A stretch of DNA of 10,743 bases from Candidatus Hermodarchaeota archaeon (GTDB lineage: Archaea > Asgardarchaeota > Hermodarchaeia > Hermodarchaeales > Hermodarchaeaceae): NCBI GenBank assembly GCA_016840595.1, contig JAEOSA010000051.1:1-10743 (forward strand). Reading direction: 5' to 3'. This document shows positions 1-5,770 of this stretch, in pieces; the first letter of the stretch is position 1, and each line of letters opens with the position of its first letter. The translations under genes and the position numbers were made by a program. The notes beneath the pieces are model-generated. The model did not search any database. It was not told the DNA's origin and was given only the letters and a program-made list of their open reading frames with translations.

Positions 1-889
1 GTTCATCAAAAAGTGCAACATTTCGAATTGGTGGTCCACCTTGTTCTAAGTAGAGATCGAAGAAGAAGGGTAGAAATGCTAAATCGCTATATGCCTCAAG
101 TAATTGGGCGACAGTCTTGTTTTCAAATTGAAGAAAACTGGTAATGATAACACGCGCTGGTACCGGCCCCTCCTCGCTTTTGAAACTGTAAGGGACTTTC
201 CCCAATTCAATAAATTCCTGAGCTTGAATACTACCCGGAGAATAAAGAATAACTCGCCCATCTTCTAATGTCATTGAGGAGGGTTTCACTGTCGTCTCTT
301 TCTTCTGACCTTTGTCCTGAATTTCTGGACTCGGTTTACTTCTAAATAGCGTCTCTCGAATTGCTAGTCTAAGTTCTAACGGGATTCCAATTTCTGCTAG
401 AAGTTCATTTGCTGTGAGGCTTTGTTTACCTTTCACAGTTTGACGATGCAACACAAGTGGCTTATCTTTAGTCGAAATGTGAATTACTATCGTACCGAAT
501 CGTCGGCGAATAATATTGTCTACAGCTTTAACATACGGAGTTGCAGCCTCTACGAAATGTCCCACATTATCTTTGGGGTCTTTCCTTTCGGGCAGTTGAA
601 GTTGGTCCTGAGTGATTACTAAGTAACTATCAAGGATTTTCAGTTCTTTCACATAGTACAATCGTCTTCGATAAGCAAATGCGCCTTCACGATCCAATAG
701 TTTCGGATGCACTTTGACCGGTTCCGTAAAGTTCACCTGAGTACCTGATTTTGTAACAATGGTTAGGGCACAGTCTCGATGGTTCCGTGCATATTCAAAG
801 GTCTTCGAAAACACATAGTTAATTGGAAAGGTCGTCCGGGAAAGCACTTCAAGCCGGCCGGATATCACTTGATCAATAGTCTCAGACAT
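1..889 (-). CDS. Unrecognised protein, 3' end outside window (296 residues visible)
   Basis: This reading frame is open without a stop from an ATG at 889-887 to the left edge, so the gene is partial and its C-terminus is missing. The start is supported by an AGGGG Shine-Dalgarno-like run 7 nt upstream and by a TATA-like box at 934-942. I do not recognise the family. The protein is soluble-looking, with no signal peptide and no convincing membrane segment. Residues 1-180 look mixed alpha/beta, including strand-like stretches YYVKELKILDSYLVITQDQL (79-98) and TIVIHIS (133-139). A charged, Lys/Gln-rich linker at about 183-206 (containing KGQKKETT) separates this from a second region at about 207-296. 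The gene lies 87 nt downstream of the nuclease-like gene on the same strand, so the two may be functionally linked, although it seems to have its own promoter. The coding call is firm because the frame is long, open and has balanced composition; the function is unknown. Confidence 0.8.
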   Translation of the reverse strand, partial: MSETIDQVISGRLEVLSRTTFPINYVFSKTFEYARNHRDCALTIVTKSGTQVNFTEPVKVHPKLLDREGAFAYRRRLYYVKELKILDSYLVITQDQLQLPERKDPKDNVGHFVEAATPYVKAVDNIIRRRFGTIVIHISTKDKPLVLHRQTVKGKQSLTANELLAEIGIPLELRLAIRETLFRSKPSPEIQDKGQKKETTVKPSSMTLEDGRVILYSPGSIQAQEFIELGKVPYSFKSEEGPVPARVIITSFLQFENKTVAQLLEAYSDLAFLPFFFDLYLEQGGPPIRNVALFDE

Positions 890-933
890 GTGTATTCCCC
901 TGCTCAAACACTATCAGAACTGTGTATTGTGAG

Positions 934-942
934 ATTATAAGC
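934..942 (-). promoter_or_regulatory. TATA-like box for the 889-1 gene
   Basis: On the minus strand the site reads GCTTATAAT. It is centred about 49 nt upstream of the ATG at 889. An archaeal start site about 26 nt downstream would give a leader of roughly 22 nt, which includes the AGGGG ribosome-binding motif. This supports independent transcription from the gene upstream. It is judged by eye only. Confidence 0.45.
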
Positions 943-970
943 TTCGTGCCTAAATTATTGAATTCTTTTC

Positions 971-986
971 AACCAGCTAACTGGTT
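971..986 (-). terminator. Small hairpin straddling the stop of the nuclease-like gene
   Basis: AACCAG (971-976) and CTGGTT (981-986) form a 6-bp inverted repeat around a 4-nt loop that contains the TAG stop of the 1528-977 gene. On the minus strand it is not followed by a clear T-run. A termination or RNA-stability role is only possible. Confidence 0.25.
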
Positions 987-1528
987 TTCTTCTTTTTTGT
1001 TGATGTTTTCGATACTCGACGTTTTCGCGCCTTTTTAGTAGCAGAGCGAGACTTCATGGACTTCCATGCCTCTGCACCAACTTTCAGTGAGTTCGGTTGT
1101 GTGTTAGAAGAGATGACGCAATCCGTCTCAGTAATATCAGTTGGAACCGGAAGCTCTAGCTGCTCACAAATAAGTGTACGCGCTGCTATTAAGCAATCAC
1201 GAGGATGACATAACGCCAACCGAAGTCCCAACGTATCCTCCACATAATCGGGAACCCACGAACGACCAGCACGGGGAAGATCATAGAAAGGATAAACAAA
1301 CAGAATCGCGGGAAACTCAGCACGTTGAGCTTTCACCGAATTATACAGAACCCGGGCAAACAACCATTTTCTAGAACGCTCGAACTCCACTGCTAAGAGT
1401 CGATTAGATCTCTGCGTGACGGCGAAATCGATTCGAGTCCGATCGGGGGTCCGAAACTCATGCCACCCTTCCGCACCCAGCTCCTCAACTAACTCTTTGA
1501 GTCCAGCAACTAAGGCTTTCACACGCAT
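977..1528 (-). CDS. Possible PD-(D/E)XK-like nuclease with lysine-rich tail
   Basis: This 183-residue protein has no family I can name with certainty. Residues 5-22 look like a helix. They are followed by RIDFAV (Asp34) and then LLAVEFE (Glu48, Glu50), a strand-loop-strand arrangement resembling the PD-(D/E)XK nuclease core, in the E-x-E variant known from enzymes such as BamHI. A helix (51-71) and the strand AILFVYP (74-80) follow, which also fits that fold. The last 30 residues are very basic (KKARKRR at 165-171, KKKK at 178-181), like a nucleic-acid-binding tail. The ATG at 1528 is fixed by an in-frame TGA 12 nt upstream, with GGTGA 9 nt before the start. It diverges from the small gene at 1730 and precedes the unknown 889-1 gene. 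DNA binding or cleavage is inferred. A catalytically dead DNA-binding protein is an alternative. Confidence 0.75.
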   Translation of the reverse strand: MRVKALVAGLKELVEELGAEGWHEFRTPDRTRIDFAVTQRSNRLLAVEFERSRKWLFARVLYNSVKAQRAEFPAILFVYPFYDLPRAGRSWVPDYVEDTLGLRLALCHPRDCLIAARTLICEQLELPVPTDITETDCVISSNTQPNSLKVGAEAWKSMKSRSATKKARKRRVSKTSTKKKKTS

Positions 1529-1570
1529 GCAGTGGATTCACCTATTCTACCTCCATTCCCACGTTTTCTC

Positions 1571-1580
1571 AAAATAAATC
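1571..1580 (-). promoter_or_regulatory. Possible TATA-like element for the 1528-977 gene
   Basis: The minus strand reads GATTTATTTT, centred about 47 nt upstream of the ATG at 1528. It is preceded by G/C-rich sequence and followed by a purine-rich leader with GGAGGT and GGTGA. Spacing fits archaeal promoters, but the match to a TATA box is only moderate. Confidence 0.3.
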
Positions 1581-1717
1581 TGCCCACACCTGATTATTCC
1601 GGAATTTCAATCAAGATTTCACATCTTTTGACCTTGAAAGCAGTGTTCCAGCCGACAGCTTCAAAAACTAATGCGAATATTGTCAAGATATCATTCGATT
1701 CGGAAATTCCAATCAAT

Positions 1718-1723
1718 GGAGGT
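1718..1723 (+). promoter_or_regulatory. Ribosome binding site GGAGGT that sets the start at 1730
   Basis: A full GGAGGT sits 6 nt before ATG 1730. No comparable motif precedes the in-frame ATG at 1532, so this site supports the shorter 89-residue product. Confidence 0.65.
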
Positions 1724-1729
1724 TACCCG

Positions 1730-1999
1730 ATGACAAACACTTCAAAGGAAAAGTGGACAGCAATAGGTGTCACAGCCAGCACCAAAGATCGATTTGTGAC
1801 CATGAAAAATGCATTTGAAAAATCCCTGAATCTTGGACCTCAGACTTGGGACTACTTCTTAAATGCCCTTCTTGATCTTGGACCACTTACATGGAACTTT
1901 CTAATCCACGAAACTGTGAAAAGCTTACAGGCCTCCATGGAGCCCTGTCCCTTCCCCCAATCCAAAGCTAATCAAACCAAAGGGTCGCAATCAAGTTAA
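1730..1999 (+). CDS. Small protein, possibly ribbon-helix-helix DNA-binding
   Basis: This 89-residue product starts at the ATG preceded by a perfect GGAGGT, not at the in-frame ATG at 1532. The longer version would add 66 residues of Pro/Ile-rich sequence lying in the control region shared with the divergent gene. The predicted order is a short strand (WTAIGVTA, 9-16), a helix (about 17-31), a second helix (QTWDYFLNALLDL, 38-50) and a low-complexity Ser/Gln/Lys tail. That strand-helix-helix plan resembles ribbon-helix-helix regulators and antitoxins, but I see no diagnostic residue, so it is an inference. An internal repeat is visible: LGPQTWDYFL (35-44) and LGPLTWNFLI (50-59), 15 residues apart. 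No toxin partner lies next to it on the same strand. The small nuclease-like gene is its divergent neighbour. The function is unknown. Confidence 0.6.
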   Translation: MTNTSKEKWTAIGVTASTKDRFVTMKNAFEKSLNLGPQTWDYFLNALLDLGPLTWNFLIHETVKSLQASMEPCPFPQSKANQTKGSQSS

Positions 2000-2016
2000 T
2001 ACCAGAACTAGCAAAA

Positions 2017-2037
2017 CTCCTCCTTCTTTTCTCTTGA
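2017..2037 (+). terminator. Pyrimidine-rich tract after the 1730-1999 gene
   Basis: A C/T-rich stretch with several short T-runs (CCTTCTTTTCTCTT) follows the stop by about 20 nt. Archaeal terminators are often T-rich without a hairpin, so this is a candidate only. Confidence 0.3.
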
Positions 2038-2060
2038 ATAGGAATCCTCAAGTGCAAGTA

Positions 2061-2070
2061 AGAGTATATT
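2061..2070 (+). promoter_or_regulatory. TATA-like box for the SoxB-like gene
   Basis: The site AGAGTATATT lies about 45 nt upstream of ATG 2111. Transcription starting about 26 nt downstream of the box centre would leave a leader of only about 15-20 nt. This fits the lack of a strong ribosome-binding motif before that start. Confidence 0.4.
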
Positions 2071-2110
2071 CTCCCTACCTGGGAATTCGGCCGAGTAGCG
2101 AGTGGTCAAT

Positions 2111-3562
2111 ATGCCGGAAGAAAAACACCTCACAGTCCTCCAACTCAATGATAGTCACGGCTACCTCGAATCCCACCACGAAATTTTCTGGAAAAGCGGA
2201 CAAACAATCACACAAGAAGTAGGAGGGTTTGCTCGAATCGCCACCCTCTTCGGCCAAATTCAGGTCGAACACCCGAACTCCGTACTTACCCTTGATAATG
2301 GAGACACCCTCCATGGCACCTATCCAGTCGTCCAAAGTAAAGGCAAAGCAATGGTTCCTATCCTCAACGCAATGGCATTTGATGCAATGACAGCCCACTG
2401 GGAGTTCGCTTATGGTCCAGCCGAATTCCAATCACTTACCCATCAACTGGAACATCCCATGCTTGCAGTCAACTGCTTCGCAAAGGACACAAAAACTCTC
2501 TTATTTTCCCCGGGCACAATCCTTGAACGAAACGGATTACACATTGGAGTCATTGGTGTAGCTTCCAACATTATTGATAAGACCATGCCTCCCTCCTTTA
2601 GTGAAGGCGTCTACTTCACACTCGGAAATGAGAAACTTCCCAACTACATCAAACATCTTCGCGAAAAAGAACGTGTCGACCTAATTATCGTCCTTTCCCA
2701 TCTCGGCTATCCCCAAGACCTGAAACTCGCATCAGAAATCGATGGCATCGATGTACTCCTCAGTGGTCACACACACAATCGACTCAATCAACCCGTCGTG
2801 GTCAATCGGGCCGTCATCATCCAATCCGGTTGCCACGGTTCCTTCATCGGACGGCTTGACTTGAAAATCGTAAACAATCATGTGAAAACATTTCGCCATA
2901 AACTCATTCCCGTCGAAGAACACATCCAACCCAACCAAGCACTCAAAGATATGATTGATCGCAGCGTTTCCCAATCACAACGATCAATGTTGAAAACAGT
3001 CGTTGGGCAAACCCGGACCACGCTCAGTAGATGGCGCACACTTGAATCTACCATGGATAATCTTCTTCTCCAAGCTTGCCTTGAAGCCAGTAACACAGAA
3101 TTGGGATTCTCCAACGGTTGGCGCTTTGGAGCACCCATTCCTCCCGGCGATGTCACCATGAACGACCTATGGAACATCATCCCTGACAATCCTCCAATCT
3201 CTGTTTGTGACATCACAGGTAAAGAACTATGGAATATGATGGAAGATAACCTCGAAAACACTTTTTCCCGCGATCCTTACAGGCAAATCGGAGGCTACGT
3301 CAAACGCTGCCTAGGACTCAACATCTACTTCCGAATCGAAAATCCTTACCGAAAACGCATTCAAGAATTCTTCATCGGTGGACACCCCTTGAATCCCTCG
3401 AAAACTTATCAAGCCTGCTATCTCACGGTGCAAGGGATACCCGCTCATTATGGGAAAAACCATCACAGTCAAAATCTGAAAGCCATCGATGCACTAACTG
3501 AGTACTTCAAAAAGCATAGTCCTGTGTCTTCAACACTGAAAGGCACCATAGTACCTATCTAA
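2111..3562 (+). CDS. SoxB-like metallophosphatase / 5'-nucleotidase, cytoplasmic
   Basis: This 483-residue two-domain enzyme belongs to the UshA/SoxB superfamily. The N-terminal metallophosphatase shows NDSHG (Asp14, His16), NGDTLHG (Asp65), LSHLG (His197) and SGHTH (His220, His222), the expected two-metal ligands. The usual GNHEFDYG block is replaced by AHWEFAYG (95-102), a His-Trp-Glu form that I recall as characteristic of SoxB-type proteins. The C-terminal substrate-binding domain (about 300-483) carries NGWRFG (335-340), PPGDVT and DPYRQIGG (388-395), again closer to SoxB than to UshA. No signal peptide is present, whereas SoxB and UshA are exported, so this protein probably acts in the cytoplasm. 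GTG 2102 is an alternative start; ATG 2111 is preferred. No Sox genes are nearby, so thiosulfohydrolase activity cannot be assumed. Nucleotide or other phosphate-ester hydrolysis is equally possible. Confidence 0.9.
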   Translation: MPEEKHLTVLQLNDSHGYLESHHEIFWKSGQTITQEVGGFARIATLFGQIQVEHPNSVLTLDNGDTLHGTYPVVQSKGKAMVPILNAMAFDAMTAHWEFAYGPAEFQSLTHQLEHPMLAVNCFAKDTKTLLFSPGTILERNGLHIGVIGVASNIIDKTMPPSFSEGVYFTLGNEKLPNYIKHLREKERVDLIIVLSHLGYPQDLKLASEIDGIDVLLSGHTHNRLNQPVVVNRAVIIQSGCHGSFIGRLDLKIVNNHVKTFRHKLIPVEEHIQPNQALKDMIDRSVSQSQRSMLKTVVGQTRTTLSRWRTLESTMDNLLLQACLEASNTELGFSNGWRFGAPIPPGDVTMNDLWNIIPDNPPISVCDITGKELWNMMEDNLENTFSRDPYRQIGGYVKRCLGLNIYFRIENPYRKRIQEFFIGGHPLNPSKTYQACYLTVQGIPAHYGKNHHSQNLKAIDALTEYFKKHSPVSSTLKGTIVPI

Positions 3563-3566
3563 GGTC

Positions 3567-4130
3567 CTACTCCTTCTCAATTGTTTTACCAGCCGAAGAG
3601 CGTTTTTGTCTAAAGTATGGCAAGCCTTTGTAGATTGCAAGAAAAGCACTTACAGCAACAATGCTCCCAAACACGACTTGGAAGATGTTTCCAGGGACCT
3701 CAACAAACGCTGCTGCAGCACCGAAAAGCACTGCCTCTGCAGTGAAATAACCAAAGACCATGACGCAACTACCTAAAAGAGCCGCAACCACAATTCGAAC
3801 CTCAAATCGACTAAACGGTTTGAAAGTCCACATAATCAATCCAACGATTGTGCCTTCAAGTCCCTTGACTACAAAAGTGATAGGCGCATACAGATAGTAG
3901 CCCAAAGCCACATCCGCTAAAGCAGAACCAATACCACCAGCCAGACCACCAAATGGACCCAATAAAAGCCCAGCCAACAAGACTCCAACATCACCTAAGT
4001 TGATGTAGCCCTGGGTAGCAGGGACGGGTATTTCGATGATGACTGTTAGCACAGCTGTTAAAGCAGTCAACACTGCAAAAAGAGCAATCCGAATTGACGG
4101 ACGCATTTCACCGAAATCCTGTTCAGCCAT
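3567..4130 (-). CDS. ECF transporter S component, riboflavin-type family
   Basis: This 187-residue integral membrane protein has about five to six hydrophobic segments (roughly 11-33, 47-75, 83-102, 111-138, 146-166). The block NLGDVGVLLAGLLLGPFGG (44-62), followed by GGIGSALADVALGY (65-78) and VVKGLEGTIVG (87-97), matches what I know of the ECF S-component family often labelled riboflavin-type (PF07155). In the first helix, Ala19-x3-Ala23 fits the AxxxA motif through which S components dock on EcfT. The S component binds the substrate, while an EcfA/EcfT energising module encoded elsewhere would drive uptake. It lies 36 nt downstream of the aminotransferase gene on the same strand, so they are probably co-transcribed. 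The substrate cannot be read from sequence; vitamin B6 or a branched-chain intermediate would suit the neighbour. Its stop is 4 nt from the stop of the convergent SoxB-like gene. Confidence 0.88.
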   Translation of the reverse strand: MAEQDFGEMRPSIRIALFAVLTALTAVLTVIIEIPVPATQGYINLGDVGVLLAGLLLGPFGGLAGGIGSALADVALGYYLYAPITFVVKGLEGTIVGLIMWTFKPFSRFEVRIVVAALLGSCVMVFGYFTAEAVLFGAAAAFVEVPGNIFQVVFGSIVAVSAFLAIYKGLPYFRQKRSSAGKTIEKE

Positions 4131-4166
4131 TCATAACCCCTATCTTACGATTTTGCAATATCCTGT

Positions 4167-5057
4167 CTAAGTAATCTTTGTCCCGAATTGGGGCAATCGA
4201 CGCCGTTTCTTAAATTCAGTAATTAATTTCTGCGTCAATGGACCAGGAGTCTTGGATCCAACTGTTTGTCCATTGATACTGCGTACTGGAGTAATTTCGC
4301 CCATTGTCCCACAGAGAAACACTTCCTCTGCCATCAACAACTGGAACAATGTCATATCCTTTTCCTTAACCTCAATACCAAGGTCCTTCGCTATATCCAA
4401 CACAAAACGCCGTGTAATGCTATCCAAAATACTTGCGGTTAACGGCGGGGCATGCAACCCACCATCAATTACTGCAACCAGAGTCGTACCCGTCGACTCA
4501 GCGACGAATCCCCTGTGATCTAAAATGATAGCATCATCCGCACCTTGCCGGTTGGCCTCCAACACAGCGAGAATGCTATTCAAATAATTTAATGACTTAA
4601 TCTCGTGGCTACTCGAGTCAGGAGCCTGACGACGCACACTTGCAACAATGGTTGAAATTCCCTTCTCCTTTGATCCATGCCCATGCATCGGCTCTACCTG
4701 AATATTAATGATAATTACCGATGCCTTTGGGCACTTTAACGGATTTACACCCAAGTCTCCCTTTCCCCGGGTAACCAATAAGCGGATGTAGGAATCAGTA
4801 TACCCATTCCGACGCAATGTTTCCAAAAGAGCTGCCTTCATTGCTTCTTGGTCCAGAGGAATCGTCAGATCAATCGCCTTAGCACTTCGATATAATCGGT
4901 CTAAGTGGGCATCTAACTTGAACACAATCCCGTCATAAACGCGGATGCCTTCAAAGATACCATCGCCATAAAGGAGTCCATGATCAAACACCGACACTTT
5001 GGCCTCCTGGCTTGGTATGAATTCACCATCAACATATACAAACGGATCCTTTACCAT
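4167..5057 (-). CDS. ilvE: Branched-chain amino acid aminotransferase (PLP fold type IV)
   Basis: This 296-residue class IV aminotransferase is full length for the family. It would catalyse the reversible transfer of an amino group between glutamate and branched-chain 2-oxo acids, the last step of Val/Leu/Ile synthesis. The branched-chain type is indicated by FEGIRVYDG (35-43) and by HLDRLYRSAK (51-60). The catalytic lysine is Lys154 in SSHEIKSLNYLNSILA (149-164). GKGDLGVNPLKCP (98-110) and FLCGTMGEITPV (247-258) are also typical. The cofactor-side loop reads ESTGTTLVAV (187-196), where Asn and Phe are more usual (ESTGTNLF), and HAPP replaces the common TPP, so some change of substrate range is possible. 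The start has GGTGG 6 nt upstream. It diverges from the Lrp-type regulator and is followed by the ECF S component, suggesting Lrp-controlled expression of both. Confidence 0.92.
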   Translation of the reverse strand: MVKDPFVYVDGEFIPSQEAKVSVFDHGLLYGDGIFEGIRVYDGIVFKLDAHLDRLYRSAKAIDLTIPLDQEAMKAALLETLRRNGYTDSYIRLLVTRGKGDLGVNPLKCPKASVIIINIQVEPMHGHGSKEKGISTIVASVRRQAPDSSSHEIKSLNYLNSILAVLEANRQGADDAIILDHRGFVAESTGTTLVAVIDGGLHAPPLTASILDSITRRFVLDIAKDLGIEVKEKDMTLFQLLMAEEVFLCGTMGEITPVRSINGQTVGSKTPGPLTQKLITEFKKRRRLPQFGTKIT

Positions 5058-5072
5058 TGGAATCCACCAATA

Positions 5073-5081
5073 CTATATAAG
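5073..5081 (+). promoter_or_regulatory. TATA box CTATATAAG in the ilvE-lrp divergent region
   Basis: CTATATAAG is a near-ideal archaeal TATA box read on the plus strand, toward the Lrp gene. It would start RNA near 5103 and give a leader of about 130 nt. Read on the minus strand it is only about 20 nt from the ilvE ATG, too close for normal archaeal spacing. Confidence 0.45.
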
Positions 5082-5091
5082 AGAGCGTAAG

Positions 5092-5103
5092 AAAACGCGT
5101 TTT
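5092..5103. promoter_or_regulatory. Perfect 12-bp palindrome, candidate operator
   Basis: AAAACGCGTTTT is a perfect palindrome between two TATA-like boxes, close to the predicted transcription starts of both divergent genes. Lrp/AsnC proteins bind A/T-flanked dyad sites and often regulate themselves and a divergent neighbour. Binding here is an inference from position and symmetry. Confidence 0.45.
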
Positions 5104-5113
5104 TTCCCCTCAC

Positions 5114-5125
5114 AAAATTATAAAA
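5114..5125 (-). promoter_or_regulatory. TATA-like box for ilvE
   Basis: On the minus strand this reads as a TTTTATAA-centred A/T stretch about 60 nt upstream of the ilvE ATG. It would give a start near 5093 and a leader of about 35 nt containing GGTGG. The predicted start coincides with the AAAACGCGTTTT palindrome. Confidence 0.4.
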
Positions 5126-5221
5126 CCACCATTATCTTTTAAGGAATTAACAGAAAGAGGCTAGATTTAGCCTGAAAAATAGTAGATTTTGGGCGACAGA
5201 AAGTTCCCCTTAAAATGTTAC

Positions 5222-5229
5222 GGATGTGA
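5222..5229 (+). promoter_or_regulatory. Ribosome binding site that sets the Lrp start
   Basis: GGATGTGA matches the ideal GGAGGTGA at seven of eight positions. It sits 4 nt before ATG 5234, favouring that start over the in-frame TTG at 5189. Confidence 0.6.
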
Positions 5230-5233
5230 CACT

Positions 5234-5704
5234 ATGACTCAAGTTCACCTTGACGAAACGGATCGACGCATTCTCCGACACCTTGTTCGAGATTCTCGAC
5301 AACCCATCGCAAGACTAGCCCGGACCCTTGGGCTTTCTGAATCAGTAGTTCGTAGGCGTATCGACGGGCTAGTCAACACTGGCGTTATCGAACGATTCAC
5401 TGTCAACATTGATTATGAGAAAGCCAACAATCCCATCACAGTACTTGTGGGTGTTAATGTGGGTCGTATGCCCGGACCAACGGTGGCCCAAACACTCCGG
5501 AACATCGAGAATATTGTCGAAATTTATACAGTGGCCGGTGAGTTCGACCTCATTATCAAAATCATTTGTGAGGATATCCCCTGTTTCGAGGATATCATCG
5601 AGCAGATTCGCAATCAAGATTTTATTGAAAAGACTCGTTCTTTTGTTGTCCTTAACAAAATTCGAGATGGACATTTCGATGACATCATCAAGGTATCAGA
5701 TTAA
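5234..5704 (+). CDS. Lrp/AsnC family transcriptional regulator
   Basis: This 156-residue protein is a standard length for the family. Residues 5-50 form the N-terminal winged-helix DNA-binding domain: LDETDRRILRHLVRDSR, then the helix-turn-helix IARLARTLGLSESVVRRRI (25-43). Residues about 67-142 form the RAM ligand-binding domain, with the typical AGEFDLIIKI (101-110) near its centre. These proteins assemble as dimers to octamers, bind amino acids or related metabolites and act as feast/famine regulators. ATG 5234 is chosen because of its ribosome-binding site and because family members begin just before LDETDRRIL. The TTG-initiated extension (5189) adds an unusual Cys-containing stretch. Its divergent position beside ilvE, with a palindrome between them, points to local control of branched-chain amino acid metabolism and probable autoregulation. 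Confidence 0.93.
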   Translation: MTQVHLDETDRRILRHLVRDSRQPIARLARTLGLSESVVRRRIDGLVNTGVIERFTVNIDYEKANNPITVLVGVNVGRMPGPTVAQTLRNIENIVEIYTVAGEFDLIIKIICEDIPCFEDIIEQIRNQDFIEKTRSFVVLNKIRDGHFDDIIKVSD

Positions 5705-5713
5705 TCACGACTC

Positions 5714-5733
5714 ACAGTAGGGAATCCTACTGT
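5714..5733. terminator. Perfect 8-bp hairpin between convergent genes
   Basis: ACAGTAGG and CCTACTGT pair perfectly around a GAAT loop. The hairpin starts 10 nt after the Lrp stop and sits within the 66-nt gap before the convergent DUF362 gene. It could limit transcription or protect 3' ends from either side. No T-run follows it on either strand, so a classic intrinsic terminator is not shown. Confidence 0.35.
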
Positions 5734-5770
5734 TATGAAAAGAGCAAAGTTCTGTATGTAAGGATGACAT

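Noticed and set aside
422..622. 66-codon plus-strand ORF inside the left-edge gene
   Set aside because: The opposite strand has an uninterrupted 296-codon frame with promoter and ribosome-binding signals.
1425..1446. tRNA-like T-arm sequence GATTCGAGTCC
   Set aside because: It lies inside the coding sequence of the 1528-977 gene, and no acceptor stem, anticodon arm or D-arm is found around it.
1532..1729. N-terminal extension giving a 155-residue version of the small protein
   Set aside because: No ribosome-binding site precedes ATG 1532, it lies 3 nt from the divergent start at 1528, and a perfect GGAGGT precedes ATG 1730.
2075..2431. 118-codon minus-strand ORF opposite the SoxB-like gene
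   Set aside because: It overlaps the conserved metallophosphatase motifs on the other strand and shows no recognisable features of its own.
5073..5081. CTATATAAG/CTTATATAG as the ilvE promoter
   Set aside because: Read toward ilvE it would place the transcription start inside the coding region, about 6 nt past the ATG.
5189..5233. TTG-initiated extension of the Lrp-type regulator
   Set aside because: ATG 5234 has a strong ribosome-binding site and matches the usual family start. The extension encodes sequence not expected in this family.
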